A DNA stretch of 64,000 nucleotides from positions 1,515,972 through 1,579,971 of the forward strand of contig BPGD01000001.1 of assembly GCA_026002855.1 (NCBI GenBank), written 5' to 3'. A program made the position numbers and the translations under genes. The DNA comes from Bryobacteraceae bacterium (GTDB lineage: Bacteria; Acidobacteriota; Terriglobia; Bryobacterales; Bryobacteraceae). Positions 16,368 through 24,903 of this stretch are shown here, in pieces (positions within the stretch are counted from its first letter, which is position 1; each line of letters opens with the position of its first letter). Under the pieces are notes generated by a model. The model worked only from the letters and a program-made list of their open reading frames with translations, did not search any database and was not told the DNA's origin.

Positions 16368-16862
16368 ATGAGAGCCCGTGTTTTGGCGGCGCTTTCCGTG
16401 TTCAGCATCATGCCTCTCCGGCCGCAGGGCCCGGCAGCCGTGGACGTGGAAGGCATCCCTGGTCAGATTGAAGTGCGCACCGTGAAAGATGGAAGCGGCA
16501 CTTTCATTCAATTGAAGCCCGCGGATCGACGCCATCCGATGGTGTTCATTCTCCAATACGCGGAGAGAGCGAAGTTCCTGCCCGATTGGAGCGGAAATGG
16601 CACGCTTTACTTAAGCAAGGGACTGGTTGCTATCGTGGGCCAGGACGGAACCAGAAGAATGGCCAAATTCCCGGAGTCTCCCGTCCCTGCTTCGCTGGCC
16701 CGATTCCCCTTTGATCGCTTTGAAATTGTGGGGATCGCACGGTACGGAGAATCCGCGCCCCTGTCGGAATCACAATTGTTGAATCTGCGGACCTACGGCT
16801 TTGGTGGCCCGGCATCCCGCGGGGCTGATCCACCGCAGGCGATTCAACCGCATCGAAATTGA
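16368..16862 (+). CDS. Hypothetical exported protein
   Basis: A 164-residue protein with an excellent ribosome-binding site (GAGGGAGGA) before ATG 16368 and an N-terminal signal-like stretch (MRARVLAALSVFSIMPLRPQGPA, a rather polar signal). The mature part has alternating beta-type segments ('GQIEVRTVKDGSGTFIQLKP', 'HPMVFILQYAERAKFLPDW', 'DRFEIVGIARYGES'). No family is recognised. The last about 20 residues after 'LRTYGFGGPA' look like out-of-frame sequence, because another frame over the same bases reads into a cysteine-rich tail (16801-17001), so the natural gene may be frameshifted here. Confidence 0.6.
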   Translation: MRARVLAALSVFSIMPLRPQGPAAVDVEGIPGQIEVRTVKDGSGTFIQLKPADRRHPMVFILQYAERAKFLPDWSGNGTLYLSKGLVAIVGQDGTRRMAKFPESPVPASLARFPFDRFEIVGIARYGESAPLSESQLLNLRTYGFGGPASRGADPPQAIQPHRN

Positions 16863-17001
16863 AGGCTGCAACGGGACAGCCCTCACTTCCGGCGGGGAAG
16901 TGGCCAGCAGTTGTAGTGCGGGCCGCGGCGGCTGCACCGTTTCCTGTTCGGCCAGCGATGCTGCTTGCTGCACCGTGCATACGAACCATCGCCGCTGCTG
17001 A
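16801..17001 (+). CDS. Cysteine-rich C-terminal segment, possibly frameshifted continuation
   Basis: In a frame different from the preceding gene a 66-residue open stretch begins TTG GTG and ends TGA. Its second half reads IEGCNGTALTSGG, then SSCSAGRGGCTVSCSASDAACC, with eight cysteines in total. The 'C..GGC.VSC....ACC' spacing looks like a disulfide-stabilised tail of a small exported protein. It overlaps the preceding gene by 62 bases, so it is either an independent small gene or the true C terminus joined by a frameshift. I cannot decide from sequence alone. Confidence 0.35.
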   Translation: MVARHPAGLIHRRRFNRIEIEGCNGTALTSGGEVASSCSAGRGGCTVSCSASDAACCTVHTNHRRC

Positions 17002-17084
17002 AAATCGGCTCCGTGAACAAACGGCCCGTGTAACTGTCGCTGCCGGTGCAGCATAAGACCGGGCGCAGGCCGGAGAGGCCCGGC

Positions 17085-18611
17085 TCATTCCTCTGCAAGT
17101 TCCCGGGTCGCTTCGACAAGTCTCGCGGTCGTGAACGGCTTGTGCAGGAACCGGGTCTTCGCATCGAGCCCTGCCAGGACCGTTGCCAGTCCCGGCTCGT
17201 CCGTGTAGCCGGAGATGAACAGCACGCGCAGCTCGGGGAACCGCATGCGCAGGCGCTCGGCCAGCTCACGCCCGCTCGCCCCGGGCAGCGTCAGGTCCGT
17301 GATCAGCACGCGCGGCGGCGCCTGCCGCGCCTGCCACGCATCCAGCGCCTCCTGGGCCGACCCGGCCTGAACCACGGAAAAACCCGCCCTCTCCAGCGCG
17401 CGCGCCACCAGGCTGCGGATGCCCGGCTCGTCTTCCACCAGCAGCAGCGGACTCTCTTCGGCCGCCGCGTCCGCCGCGCGCGGGCATTCCAGAACCAGCG
17501 CGTCGCCTTCCAGCCGCATCGTCCCGCCGAGCTGCTCCCAGCTTTTCACGAGCCCCGCCAGGCCAAGCGGCGGATCCGTACCCGCCTTTTCTCCGGCGAA
17601 CGGCTCGAAAAAGCGCTCCCGCGCCTCGTCGCTCACTTCTGCATCCAGCCATTCCAGGCGCAGCTCGACCCGCTCAGCATCGAGCGCACGGGCAGACAGG
17701 CGCAGATGGCCGCGTTCACCAAGCATCGGCTTCAGATACCGGGCTGCCTCGAACACAATCCCGTTGAGCAGCTCAGCCGAAGAGAGCGCGCACAGCCCCT
17801 GCGCCGGCGGCTCGGCCTCCACGCGGAACTCCTCCAGCCGCGCCGCCGCCTCGCGCATCCATTCCGCCAGGACAACCGGCGCCGCCTCATAGGCGCGGGC
17901 AGCCGTGAGTGCGCTTAGATCCTTTGTCAGGCGCCCCAGCCGCTCCGCGGCGCGCAGGATCTCGGCCATGCCGGCACGCCACACATCGCCCTCCGGCAGG
18001 CTTTCCAGGATCTCCTCCCCGTAGCCCCCGATGATCATGAGCAGGTTGTTGGCGACGTGCGCCACCCGCGCCGCCAGCCGCTCCACCGCGCCCCGCTTGG
18101 CGCGTTCCACCTGCTGCGCGATGTCGGCCGGCGCGCCCGGCGCCTCCTCCCTCCGCGGCTCCTCGCGCGATGGCGAGGAAGCGGCTTCGCCGCTCTCTTC
18201 CATCACGGACTCGAGCACCGTCAGCAGCACCTCGCGCCGTTCCGCGTGCATCCACTCCGGCGCCGGATCCATTCTCAGGATGAAGTGGCGCGCCGCGTCT
18301 CCTTCGCCGACGAGCACCTCGCATTCGCCGAGCGGGGCGCCCGTTTCGGCCACCTCGCGCGTCCAGTCGGGCACGGGAGCTCCCGGAAACAGCTTCTCCA
18401 CGCTCGTGCGCGGCACGTCCCCGGCGGCCAGATGGAACGTGTCCCGGAACGCCCGGTTCGCCGCGCGCAGCTCGCCTGCGCCGCTCACCACCGCCACCGC
18501 CACCGGCAGCCGGGCCAGCAGTTCCTGGAAGTACCGCCGCTCCGCCTCAACCAGCGCCAACAGACGGGACACCTCGAGCGGTTTCCAGGATTCGTACTCA
18601 GCGCGCTGCAT
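17085..18611 (-). CDS. PAS-domain hybrid histidine kinase with receiver, degenerate catalytic core
   Basis: A 508-residue cytoplasmic protein. Residues about 22-125 are a PAS-type sensor domain. Residues about 170-235 form a HisKA-like helical pair with RVAHVANNLLMIIGGYGEEIL, in which the histidine lies in the H-box. Residues about 240-385 occupy the place of the ATPase domain, but the N-box is replaced by ELLNGIVFEAARYLKPML and the glycine-rich loops are missing: only RFFEPFAGEKAGTDPPLGLAGL remains. Residues about 390-505 are a full receiver domain with VEDE, TDLTLP (phospho-Asp), ISGYT and HKPF. It may act as a phosphotransfer or sensory scaffold rather than an active kinase (inference). 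No operon partner is close. Confidence 0.8.
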   Translation of the reverse strand: MQRAEYESWKPLEVSRLLALVEAERRYFQELLARLPVAVAVVSGAGELRAANRAFRDTFHLAAGDVPRTSVEKLFPGAPVPDWTREVAETGAPLGECEVLVGEGDAARHFILRMDPAPEWMHAERREVLLTVLESVMEESGEAASSPSREEPRREEAPGAPADIAQQVERAKRGAVERLAARVAHVANNLLMIIGGYGEEILESLPEGDVWRAGMAEILRAAERLGRLTKDLSALTAARAYEAAPVVLAEWMREAAARLEEFRVEAEPPAQGLCALSSAELLNGIVFEAARYLKPMLGERGHLRLSARALDAERVELRLEWLDAEVSDEARERFFEPFAGEKAGTDPPLGLAGLVKSWEQLGGTMRLEGDALVLECPRAADAAAEESPLLLVEDEPGIRSLVARALERAGFSVVQAGSAQEALDAWQARQAPPRVLITDLTLPGASGRELAERLRMRFPELRVLFISGYTDEPGLATVLAGLDAKTRFLHKPFTTARLVEATRELAEE

Positions 18612-18719
18612 CGCGATCCTGCCTTTAGTCTCCGCTGCGGCGAAGAAACCGGCAACGGAACGGAATGCCCAATTCTACTTCGGCCGGTACTGGGACTCGG
18701 GTTCTAAGGCGAACGCCTG

Positions 18720-19616
18720 TCAGGCCCGCGGGTGGGCCTTGTCGTAGACTTCCATCAGCTCCCGCAGCGAGACCTGCGTGTATTTCTGCGTGGTGGAGAG
18801 GGAGGCGTGGCCGAGCAGCTCCTGGATGGCGCGCAGATCCGCGCCCGCGTTCAGCAGGTGCGTGGCGTAGGCATGGCGCAGCGAATGGGGATGGATGGAG
18901 GAGTCGCCGGCCAGCGCGATGGCGTACAGCCGCAGGATCTTGTGCACGCCGCGCGCGCTCAGCCTCCGCCCGCGGCAGTTGACGAAAAGCGCCTTTTCGC
19001 CCGGCGCCGCGCGGCGGCATTCCACATACTTCCGCACCGCATCGAGCGCGCGCCCGGGGATCGGCACCTGCCGTTCCTTCTTCCGCTTGCCCCGCACGCG
19101 CACCCAGCCTTCGCGCAGGTCCAGGTCATCCAGGTTCATCCCCTCCAGCTCGCTGATGCGCACGCCGCAGCCGTAGAGCACCTCAAGCAGGGCAAGGTCG
19201 CGTTCCGGGTAAGGCCGCTCCAGCCTGCGAGCCGCCACGCCGTCGATGAGTGCGTTGGTCTGCTCTTCGGTCGGGACCGCGGGAAGCCGCCTGGGCAGGC
19301 GCGGCGTGGCCAGCAGCTTCGCCCTGTTCACCGTCACCGCGCCGCGGCGCAGGCAGTGCTCGAACAGGCTCCGCACGGCGGCCAGCTTGCGCCGGATGGT
19401 GGTCCTGTCCAGCCCGAGTTCGTAGAGATGCCCGAGCCATTCGCGCAGCTCCAGGACGTCGATCTCGGCCGGGGCCGGCGGCACGAGCCCCCCGCGGGAG
19501 AAATATTCGAGAAATTGCCGCAGATCCACGCCGTAGGTGACGATGGTCTGATCGCTGGCGCTCTGCCGCCGCAGCTCGGCCAGATAGTCTTCAATCCAGC
19601 GTTCCAGCTCGCTCAT
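18720..19616 (-). CDS. xerC: Tyrosine recombinase XerC/XerD
   Basis: A 298-residue protein, normal Xer length. The N-terminal SAM-like domain covers about 1-95. The catalytic residues are present: Arg in YGCGVRISELEGMNL, Lys in RGKRKKERQVPI, HPHSLRH, GHASLSTTQKYTQ with the nucleophile Tyr. Xer recombinases resolve chromosome dimers at dif. Its 5' end overlaps the 3' end of trmFO by 26 bases, as in other bacteria where trmFO and xerC are neighbours. Whether this is the C or D paralogue is not certain from sequence; the trmFO context favours xerC. Confidence 0.93.
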   Translation of the reverse strand: MSELERWIEDYLAELRRQSASDQTIVTYGVDLRQFLEYFSRGGLVPPAPAEIDVLELREWLGHLYELGLDRTTIRRKLAAVRSLFEHCLRRGAVTVNRAKLLATPRLPRRLPAVPTEEQTNALIDGVAARRLERPYPERDLALLEVLYGCGVRISELEGMNLDDLDLREGWVRVRGKRKKERQVPIPGRALDAVRKYVECRRAAPGEKALFVNCRGRRLSARGVHKILRLYAIALAGDSSIHPHSLRHAYATHLLNAGADLRAIQELLGHASLSTTQKYTQVSLRELMEVYDKAHPRA

Positions 19617-20958
19617 ATCGTTCGAGCGCCTCCAGCGCGCGGCGGCACAGTTCGGCGTGGCGGGACCTGCGGTCGCGGCCGAGCCGCCGGCGCGTCTCTT
19701 CGTCGAGCTCCGGCAGCAGGTCGAAGGCGATGTTGGCCGGCTGATAGTTGCCGCCGCGTGCGTGCGTCACATAGTGGACCAGCGACCCCAGCGCCGTCTC
19801 GCGGGGCACGGGCCGCGGCTCTTCTCCCCGCGCCATCGCCGCCGCCGCGCGGCCCGCCAGCAGGCCCGTGGCCATGGACTCGACATAACCTTCGACGCCG
19901 GAGATCTGGCCCGCAAACAAAATCCGCGGTTCCCGTTTCAGGCGCAGGCAGCCGTCCAGCAGCGCCGGCGCGTTGATATACGTGTTGCGGTGAATCTGCC
20001 CGAAGCGGAGAAATTCGGCCCGTTCCAGGCCGGGAATCATCCGGAAAATCCGCTTCTGTTCGCTGAATTTCATGTAATTCTGAAAGCCCACCATGTTGTA
20101 GCTGCCCGCGCGGAGATCCTCCTGCCGGAGCTGCACCACCGCCCACGGCCGTTTCCCCGTGCGCGGGTCAATGAGACCCACGGGCTTCATTGGACCGAAG
20201 CGGAGCGTGTCGCGGCCGCGGCGCGCCAGCTCCTCAATGGGCAGGCAGGCCTCGAAGAACGGCACTTTCCCCTCGCGCAGCAGCCGGTCTTCCTCAATGT
20301 GAGCGTCGGCGGGCTCGGCAGCAAGAACCGCGTCAACAAAGGCCTCGTACTCGTCTCGGTTCATCGGGCAATTCAGATAATCGCCGCCCCCATCCAGCGA
20401 TTTCCCATAGCGCGAGGCGGCAAACACCTTTTCCATGTCGATGGTGGCCGCGTCGACAATCGGGCTGATCGAATCGTAGAAGTACAGTCCCCCGCTGCCG
20501 GTAAGCCGCGCGATATCGGCGGCCAGCGCGTCCGACGTGAGCGGCCCGGTGGCGATGATGACGATTCCCCCGGTCGGCACTTCGGTGACTTCCTCGCGCA
20601 CGACGCGGATGCGCCGCTCGCCAAGAATGGCCTGCGTCACTTCCCGCGCGAAAACCTCGCGGTCCACGGTGAGTGCGTGGCCTCCAGGCACACGGGCCCT
20701 CGCCGCCGCCTGCATGCAGAGCGAGCCCAGGAGGCGCAGCTCCTGCTTGAGCAGCCAGGGCGCCGTCCCTTCGGCGTCGCTCTTGAGCGAGTTTGAACAG
20801 ACGAGCTCGGCCAGCTCGCCGGTCCGGTGTGCCGCCGTCTGCCGCACCGGCCGCATTTCGTATAGGATGCATTCCAGACCGGCGCGCGCGATCTGCCAGG
20901 CCGCCTCGGTGCCGGCCAGCCCGCCGCCCAGAACATGAATCACGGCTTTTGATTTCAA
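19591..20958 (-). CDS. trmFO: tRNA (uracil-54-C5)-methyltransferase, folate- and FAD-dependent (TrmFO)
   Basis: A protein of about 455 residues (TTG start at 20958; a GTG at 20943 is the alternative). The N-terminal FAD motif is VIHVLGGGLAGTEAAW. Further hallmarks are YEMRP, HRTGELAELVCSNSLKSD, the middle segment GGGDYLNCPMNRDEYEAF, MKPVGLIDPRTGKRPWAVVQLRQED, and the C-terminal TPR-like LLPELDEETRRRLGRDRR. TrmFO makes ribothymidine in the T-loop of tRNA using methylene-tetrahydrofolate. It is in the same direction as xerC with which it overlaps, and it is divergent from the M61 peptidase gene whose start lies 24 bases from the TTG. No ribosome-binding site is clear for either start. Confidence 0.95.
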   Translation of the reverse strand: MKSKAVIHVLGGGLAGTEAAWQIARAGLECILYEMRPVRQTAAHRTGELAELVCSNSLKSDAEGTAPWLLKQELRLLGSLCMQAAARARVPGGHALTVDREVFAREVTQAILGERRIRVVREEVTEVPTGGIVIIATGPLTSDALAADIARLTGSGGLYFYDSISPIVDAATIDMEKVFAASRYGKSLDGGGDYLNCPMNRDEYEAFVDAVLAAEPADAHIEEDRLLREGKVPFFEACLPIEELARRGRDTLRFGPMKPVGLIDPRTGKRPWAVVQLRQEDLRAGSYNMVGFQNYMKFSEQKRIFRMIPGLERAEFLRFGQIHRNTYINAPALLDGCLRLKREPRILFAGQISGVEGYVESMATGLLAGRAAAAMARGEEPRPVPRETALGSLVHYVTHARGGNYQPANIAFDLLPELDEETRRRLGRDRRSRHAELCRRALEALERYERAGTLD

Positions 20959-20981
20959 GCTAATCCCATTGTAGGACCGAC

Positions 20982-22802
20982 ATGACCCGACGCCTGCTTC
21001 TTTTTCTCGCCCTTTCACTGGTTGCCGCAGCGCAGCCCTCCGTCCGTTACACGCTGCGGTTCCCCCAGCCCCACACGCATTACGTCGAGGTGACCGCGAC
21101 GGCGCCGGCCGGCCGCCAGGAAGTCCAGCTCTACATGCCGGTGTGGACGCCCGGCTCGTATCTCGTGCGCGAGTACTCGCGTTTCGTCGAAGACTTCCGG
21201 GCGCAGGATCCGCAGGGCCGCCCGCTCGCCTGGGAGAAGACGCGCAAGAATCGCTGGAAAGTTCATGCCGGCGGCGCGCCGGAGATCATCGTTTCCTACC
21301 GTGTCTACGCCCGCGACATGGCCGTCCAGGGCAACTGGGTGGACGCCTCCTTCGCGATGCTCAACGGCGCGCCAACGTTCATCACGCTGGCCGGAGCGGG
21401 CAGGATGCGTCACGAAGTCCGGCTGGAGCTGCCGCCGGCCTGGTCGAAATCGATCAGCGGCATGCGCGAAGGGCCGGTGCCGCATTCCTGGATCGCCGAA
21501 GACTACGATGAGCTGGTCGACTGCCCCATCTACGCCGGCAACGCGCCCATCCATGAATTCACTGTGGCCGGAAAGAAGCATTTTCTGGTGAATGAGGGCG
21601 AAGGGCCGTGGTGGGACGGCCCGTCTTCGGCCCGCGACGTGGCGAAAATCGTCGAGGTTTACGCCCGCATGTTCGGCGGATTGCCATACGAAAAATATGT
21701 CTTCTTCAACCTGCTCAACGGCGCGGGCGGCGGCCTCGAGCACCGTAATTCCACCTGGATGAACACAAGCCGCTGGGCCTATGGCAACACTCAGGACATC
21801 GAGCCCGGCCCGCCGGACCCTTCCGCTCCGCGCGTGCGGCGGCCCACGCGGCTCGGCTGGCTGGGCCTGGTCAGCCATGAATATTTCCACCTGTGGAACG
21901 TGAAGCGCCTGCGCCCGGTGGAGCTGGGGCCTTTCGATTACGAAAACGAAAATTACACGCGCAGCCTCTGGCTGGCTGAAGGCGTGACGTCGTATTACGG
22001 CCCGCTGGCGCTGGTCCGGGCAAGGCTCTCAAACGAACGGCAGTTCCTTCAGGCCATGTCGCAGGCCATCGGCCAGCTCCAGTCGACGCCCGGAAGGCTG
22101 GTGACGCCGGTCGAACAGGCGAGCTTCGATGCATGGATCGGCCTGTACCGAACAACGGAAAACTCTCCCAATACGACCATCAGCTATTACACGAAAGGGC
22201 AGGTCATTGGGCTGCTGCTCGACGCGAAGATCCGCCGCCTGACCAGCAACCGGCGCTCGCTCGATGATGTGATGCGTGCGGCCTACGAGCGCTACAGCGG
22301 CCCGCGGGGCTACACGCCGCAGGAGTTCCGCGCGCTGGCCAGCGAGATCGCCGGCGCGGACCTTTCAGACTGGTTCCGCCGCGTGCTCGAAACGACCGAA
22401 GAGCTGGACTATTCGGAAATGCTCGACTGGTTTGGCCTGCGCTTCCGGCCTCCGCAGGGCCGTCCGCAGATCCTCACCGGCATCTCGGTGGCGGCAAACA
22501 CGCCAGGCCGTATCGTCGTCTCCGGCCTGCGCCGCTCGACGCCCGCCTACGAGGCCGGGTTCAACGTCGACGATGAGATCCTCGCGGTGAACGGCTTCCG
22601 GGTCCGCCCCGAACTGTGGCCGTCGTTTCTCGAGAACTTCCGGGCCGGTCCTTCAGTGGATGTACTGATTGCCCGCCGCGACCAGCTGATGACGCTGAAA
22701 CTGCCGATCGAGACGCGCCAGCCCGAATCCTGGACGCTCGAGGTCCGCCCGGATGCCACGGCGGAGCAGAAAGCACACCTTGCCGCCTGGCTGAATCCGT
22801 GA
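20982..22802 (+). CDS. M61 family peptidase with PDZ domain
   Basis: A 606-residue protein beginning with a signal peptide (MTRRLLLFLALSLVAAAQ). Residues about 20-200 form an N-terminal beta domain. The zinc-binding motif HEYFH lies at 299-303 in LVSHEYFHLWNVKRLRP, and the third ligand glutamate is in LWLAEGVTSYYGPL. Residues about 490-590 are a PDZ domain with GFNVDDEILAVNGFRV. This layout is that of glycyl-aminopeptidase-like M61 peptidases, which are periplasmic. It is followed 56 bases later by the VWFA gene. Confidence 0.92.
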   Translation: MTRRLLLFLALSLVAAAQPSVRYTLRFPQPHTHYVEVTATAPAGRQEVQLYMPVWTPGSYLVREYSRFVEDFRAQDPQGRPLAWEKTRKNRWKVHAGGAPEIIVSYRVYARDMAVQGNWVDASFAMLNGAPTFITLAGAGRMRHEVRLELPPAWSKSISGMREGPVPHSWIAEDYDELVDCPIYAGNAPIHEFTVAGKKHFLVNEGEGPWWDGPSSARDVAKIVEVYARMFGGLPYEKYVFFNLLNGAGGGLEHRNSTWMNTSRWAYGNTQDIEPGPPDPSAPRVRRPTRLGWLGLVSHEYFHLWNVKRLRPVELGPFDYENENYTRSLWLAEGVTSYYGPLALVRARLSNERQFLQAMSQAIGQLQSTPGRLVTPVEQASFDAWIGLYRTTENSPNTTISYYTKGQVIGLLLDAKIRRLTSNRRSLDDVMRAAYERYSGPRGYTPQEFRALASEIAGADLSDWFRRVLETTEELDYSEMLDWFGLRFRPPQGRPQILTGISVAANTPGRIVVSGLRRSTPAYEAGFNVDDEILAVNGFRVRPELWPSFLENFRAGPSVDVLIARRDQLMTLKLPIETRQPESWTLEVRPDATAEQKAHLAAWLNP

Positions 22803-22858
22803 GATTCTGAAGGCGGCCGCAACGCCCTCCCGGACGGCGGCGTCGGAAAGGAGGAGGG

Positions 22859-24181
22859 ATGATCTTCCGTCCGATTTTCTGGCTGACCCTCGCTGCCGCA
22901 GCCGCCGCATTCGGCCAGGAGCCGCCAGTCTTCCGCTCCGACGTCAGTCTGGTGCGGGTGGACGTGCTGGTCTCTTCGCCCGACCGCCGCCCCGTCACCG
23001 GGCTCTCGGCCGCGGACTTTGTGCTCTACGAAAACCAGCGCGAGCAGCCGATCCGCGGCTTCGCCTCCGACGAGATGCCGCTGGACGTGCTGTTTCTGAT
23101 TGATGTCAGCGTCAGCATGCGGCCCCATGTGGAGCGGATCGCCCGCGCCTCGCGGCAGGCGCTTTCAAGCCTCGCGCCCGGCGACCGGGGTGCCATCATG
23201 GTCTTTGACCGCCAGTCGAGGCTGCGTCTGCCGTGGACGGATTCCCTCGAATCCGTCGCCGCAGGCCTCGATGCCGTAGTCGAACAGGAACAGTTCAACG
23301 GAGGCACGGACATCACCCGAGCCATGCTCGACGCCGCACGCTACGTGCGCTCTTCCTCGCGCAGGGACGGCCGGCGGGCCATCGTGATCCTGACCGACGA
23401 CCAGACCGAACGCGACCGGAACGTGGACCGGGTGCTGCGAGCCCTGGAAGATGCCGATGCCGTCCTGAGCGCGCTCATCGCGCCAGACGCGCTGGGCACG
23501 GGCCGCCCGATGCGCCGGCCCGGCTGGGGCGACATCATCCTGGGCCCCCGCTTCCCTGGCCGGTATCCGGGAACCATTCAGCGGCCGCACACCCGATCCG
23601 CTGGAACCGCGGAAATTGCCCGCGCCTCCGGCGGCGACAGTCTCCCGGTGGAACACGCCGGCGCACTCCGCGAAACCCTTGAGGCACTCCGGCAACGGTA
23701 CTCCCTCTTCTTCTCGGTGCCCGCCGATGCCCGGGTCGGCCAGCGGCGATCCATCTCCGTGGCCCTGGCCCGCGACGCGGCCCGGCGGTATCCCGGAGCC
23801 CAGCTCAAGTATCGGGCTGAATACGTGGTACCGGCCGACTGGACGCCACCGCCTCCTGGAGAGGTCTCCGCTGCGGCAGCCTCGGCGTCAGTGGGACACC
23901 CGGACCAGAATGCGCCAGTGGAAGCGCAGGCGCCCCCAGACGACAGGAGAACCGCAGCGAATGAGCACGCGCTTCCCTCCCGCCGCCGCGCGGCCGGAGA
24001 AAATTACGGGACGCGCGGCCCGGACCCGCGCCTCGGCGTTCCAGCGCCGGCGGAGCCCGTGAACTCCGGGACGAAACCCGCGTCAGACAAAGGCGGATGG
24101 CGCCCGGCGACGCCGCAGGACTATGAGTCTGCCCGCTCGGCCGAAGAGCCAGGCAAGTCTGGCAAGAAGAAGAAAGATTGA
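22859..24181 (+). CDS. Exported VWFA-domain protein of acidobacterial type
   Basis: A 440-residue protein with a strong ribosome-binding site (GGAAAGGAGGG) and a signal peptide (MIFRPIFWLTLAAAAAAFGQ). The segment FRSDVSLVRVDVLVSSPDRRPVTGLSAADFVLYENQREQPIRGF followed by a VWA domain with the MIDAS motif DVSVS (near residue 80) matches the VWFA-related family abundant in Acidobacteria. After the domain (about residue 310) there is a Pro/Ala/Gln-rich low-complexity tail of about 130 residues that ends KKKKD. VWA domains bind ligands through a metal ion; the target is not known. The gene may be co-transcribed with the M61 peptidase. Confidence 0.9.
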   Translation: MIFRPIFWLTLAAAAAAFGQEPPVFRSDVSLVRVDVLVSSPDRRPVTGLSAADFVLYENQREQPIRGFASDEMPLDVLFLIDVSVSMRPHVERIARASRQALSSLAPGDRGAIMVFDRQSRLRLPWTDSLESVAAGLDAVVEQEQFNGGTDITRAMLDAARYVRSSSRRDGRRAIVILTDDQTERDRNVDRVLRALEDADAVLSALIAPDALGTGRPMRRPGWGDIILGPRFPGRYPGTIQRPHTRSAGTAEIARASGGDSLPVEHAGALRETLEALRQRYSLFFSVPADARVGQRRSISVALARDAARRYPGAQLKYRAEYVVPADWTPPPPGEVSAAAASASVGHPDQNAPVEAQAPPDDRRTAANEHALPSRRRAAGENYGTRGPDPRLGVPAPAEPVNSGTKPASDKGGWRPATPQDYESARSAEEPGKSGKKKKD

Positions 24182-24464
24182 GCGCTGGAAAAGGTGTCCA
24201 CGCCTTGCCTTGCGGCAAACACCCGAGCCCAGCCCGAGCGCTGCCGCCTGCGCAGGTCATCGTGTGCGGCCGTGCGCTTCCCTCTTCACGGCCGATTCCT
24301 GGCCGCGTGCATTTTCCGGTTGAGCCACCGCCGACAACAAGCCATCGTTCATCGGCATCGATCATCTTCAACTCGCGAGCCGCCATTCGTGAAGGCGTAC
24401 ACGCACGCGCGGCGCATCAGCACGGCACGCTTGAAAATCACCCTCTTGGGATCCGCGAGTTAAA

Positions 24465-24480
24465 CTCGCCCGAAGGGCGC
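24465..24480. repeat. Palindromic repeat, partial copy
   Basis: CTCGCCC-gaa-GGGCGC, a shorter form of the palindrome at 24535, directly followed by a TTCCATG stretch. Confidence 0.5.
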
Positions 24481-24534
24481 TTCCATGCCTCGACTGGAGC
24501 GAGCTCGCAAGGCGGGTTCTGAGCCGCGACTGAA

Positions 24535-24553
24535 GCTCGCCCGAAGGGCGAGC
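24535..24553. repeat. Palindromic repeat GCTCGCCC-N3-GGGCGAGC
   Basis: Perfect 8-base arms around GAA, identical in arms to the copy at 8291-8309. Confidence 0.6.
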
Positions 24554-24692
24554 GGATGGAGCGGACACTCGAGCTGGAGCAGCGTCCGCGCACTCTTCCG
24601 GGCGGCGCGCCTTGGCCCCTCGTTCCCGCAGCGCTCCGTGCTGCTGGATTCGCGGCTCTGAAGCGAGAACCGCAACAGAGCCGCCACTGGGG

Positions 24693-24714
24693 GCTCGCCC
24701 GCCAGGGTCCGAGC
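24693..24714. repeat. Palindromic repeat variant
   Basis: GCTCGCCC and GAGC arms with GGG internal and a longer loop; part of a directly repeated unit with 24766-24787. Confidence 0.45.
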
Positions 24715-24765
24715 GGAGTTCGAATTATTGTCGAGGGATTCCTCAATTAATCCCTGCAACCGGGG

Positions 24766-24787
24766 GCTCGCCCGCCCGGGCCCGAGC
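24766..24787. repeat. Palindromic repeat variant
   Basis: GCTCGCCC-gccc-GGGcccGAGC, preceded by GGGG as is the copy at 24693, 73 bases upstream. Confidence 0.45.
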
Positions 24788-24903
24788 GGAGGGTGCGGTC
24801 ACCGGCGCGCCCCGCGCGTTCAGGAACCGGCGGCTCTCGGAGCCAGCATTCGCTCCAGAGCTCAGCACGGCTGCTGCCACCGCGATTTTGGGCAGGGCTG
24901 TCC

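Larger units (their letters stand above)
24182..24903. other. Repeat-rich intergenic stretch of about 720 bases
   Basis: No convincing gene is present in any frame; open frames have improbable composition. It holds four copies of the GCTCGCCC...GGGCGAGC palindrome or half-copies, and a directly repeated GGGGGCTCGCCCG...GAGCGGAG unit about 74 bases apart. Convergent genes end on both sides (24181 plus, 24904 minus), so transcription termination may occur here, but no T-run follows any hairpin. Confidence 0.5.

Noticed and set aside
18720-19616. Phage integrase marking a mobile island
   Set aside because: The protein has the length and trmFO neighbour of a housekeeping Xer recombinase, and there is no attachment-site duplication or phage gene nearby.
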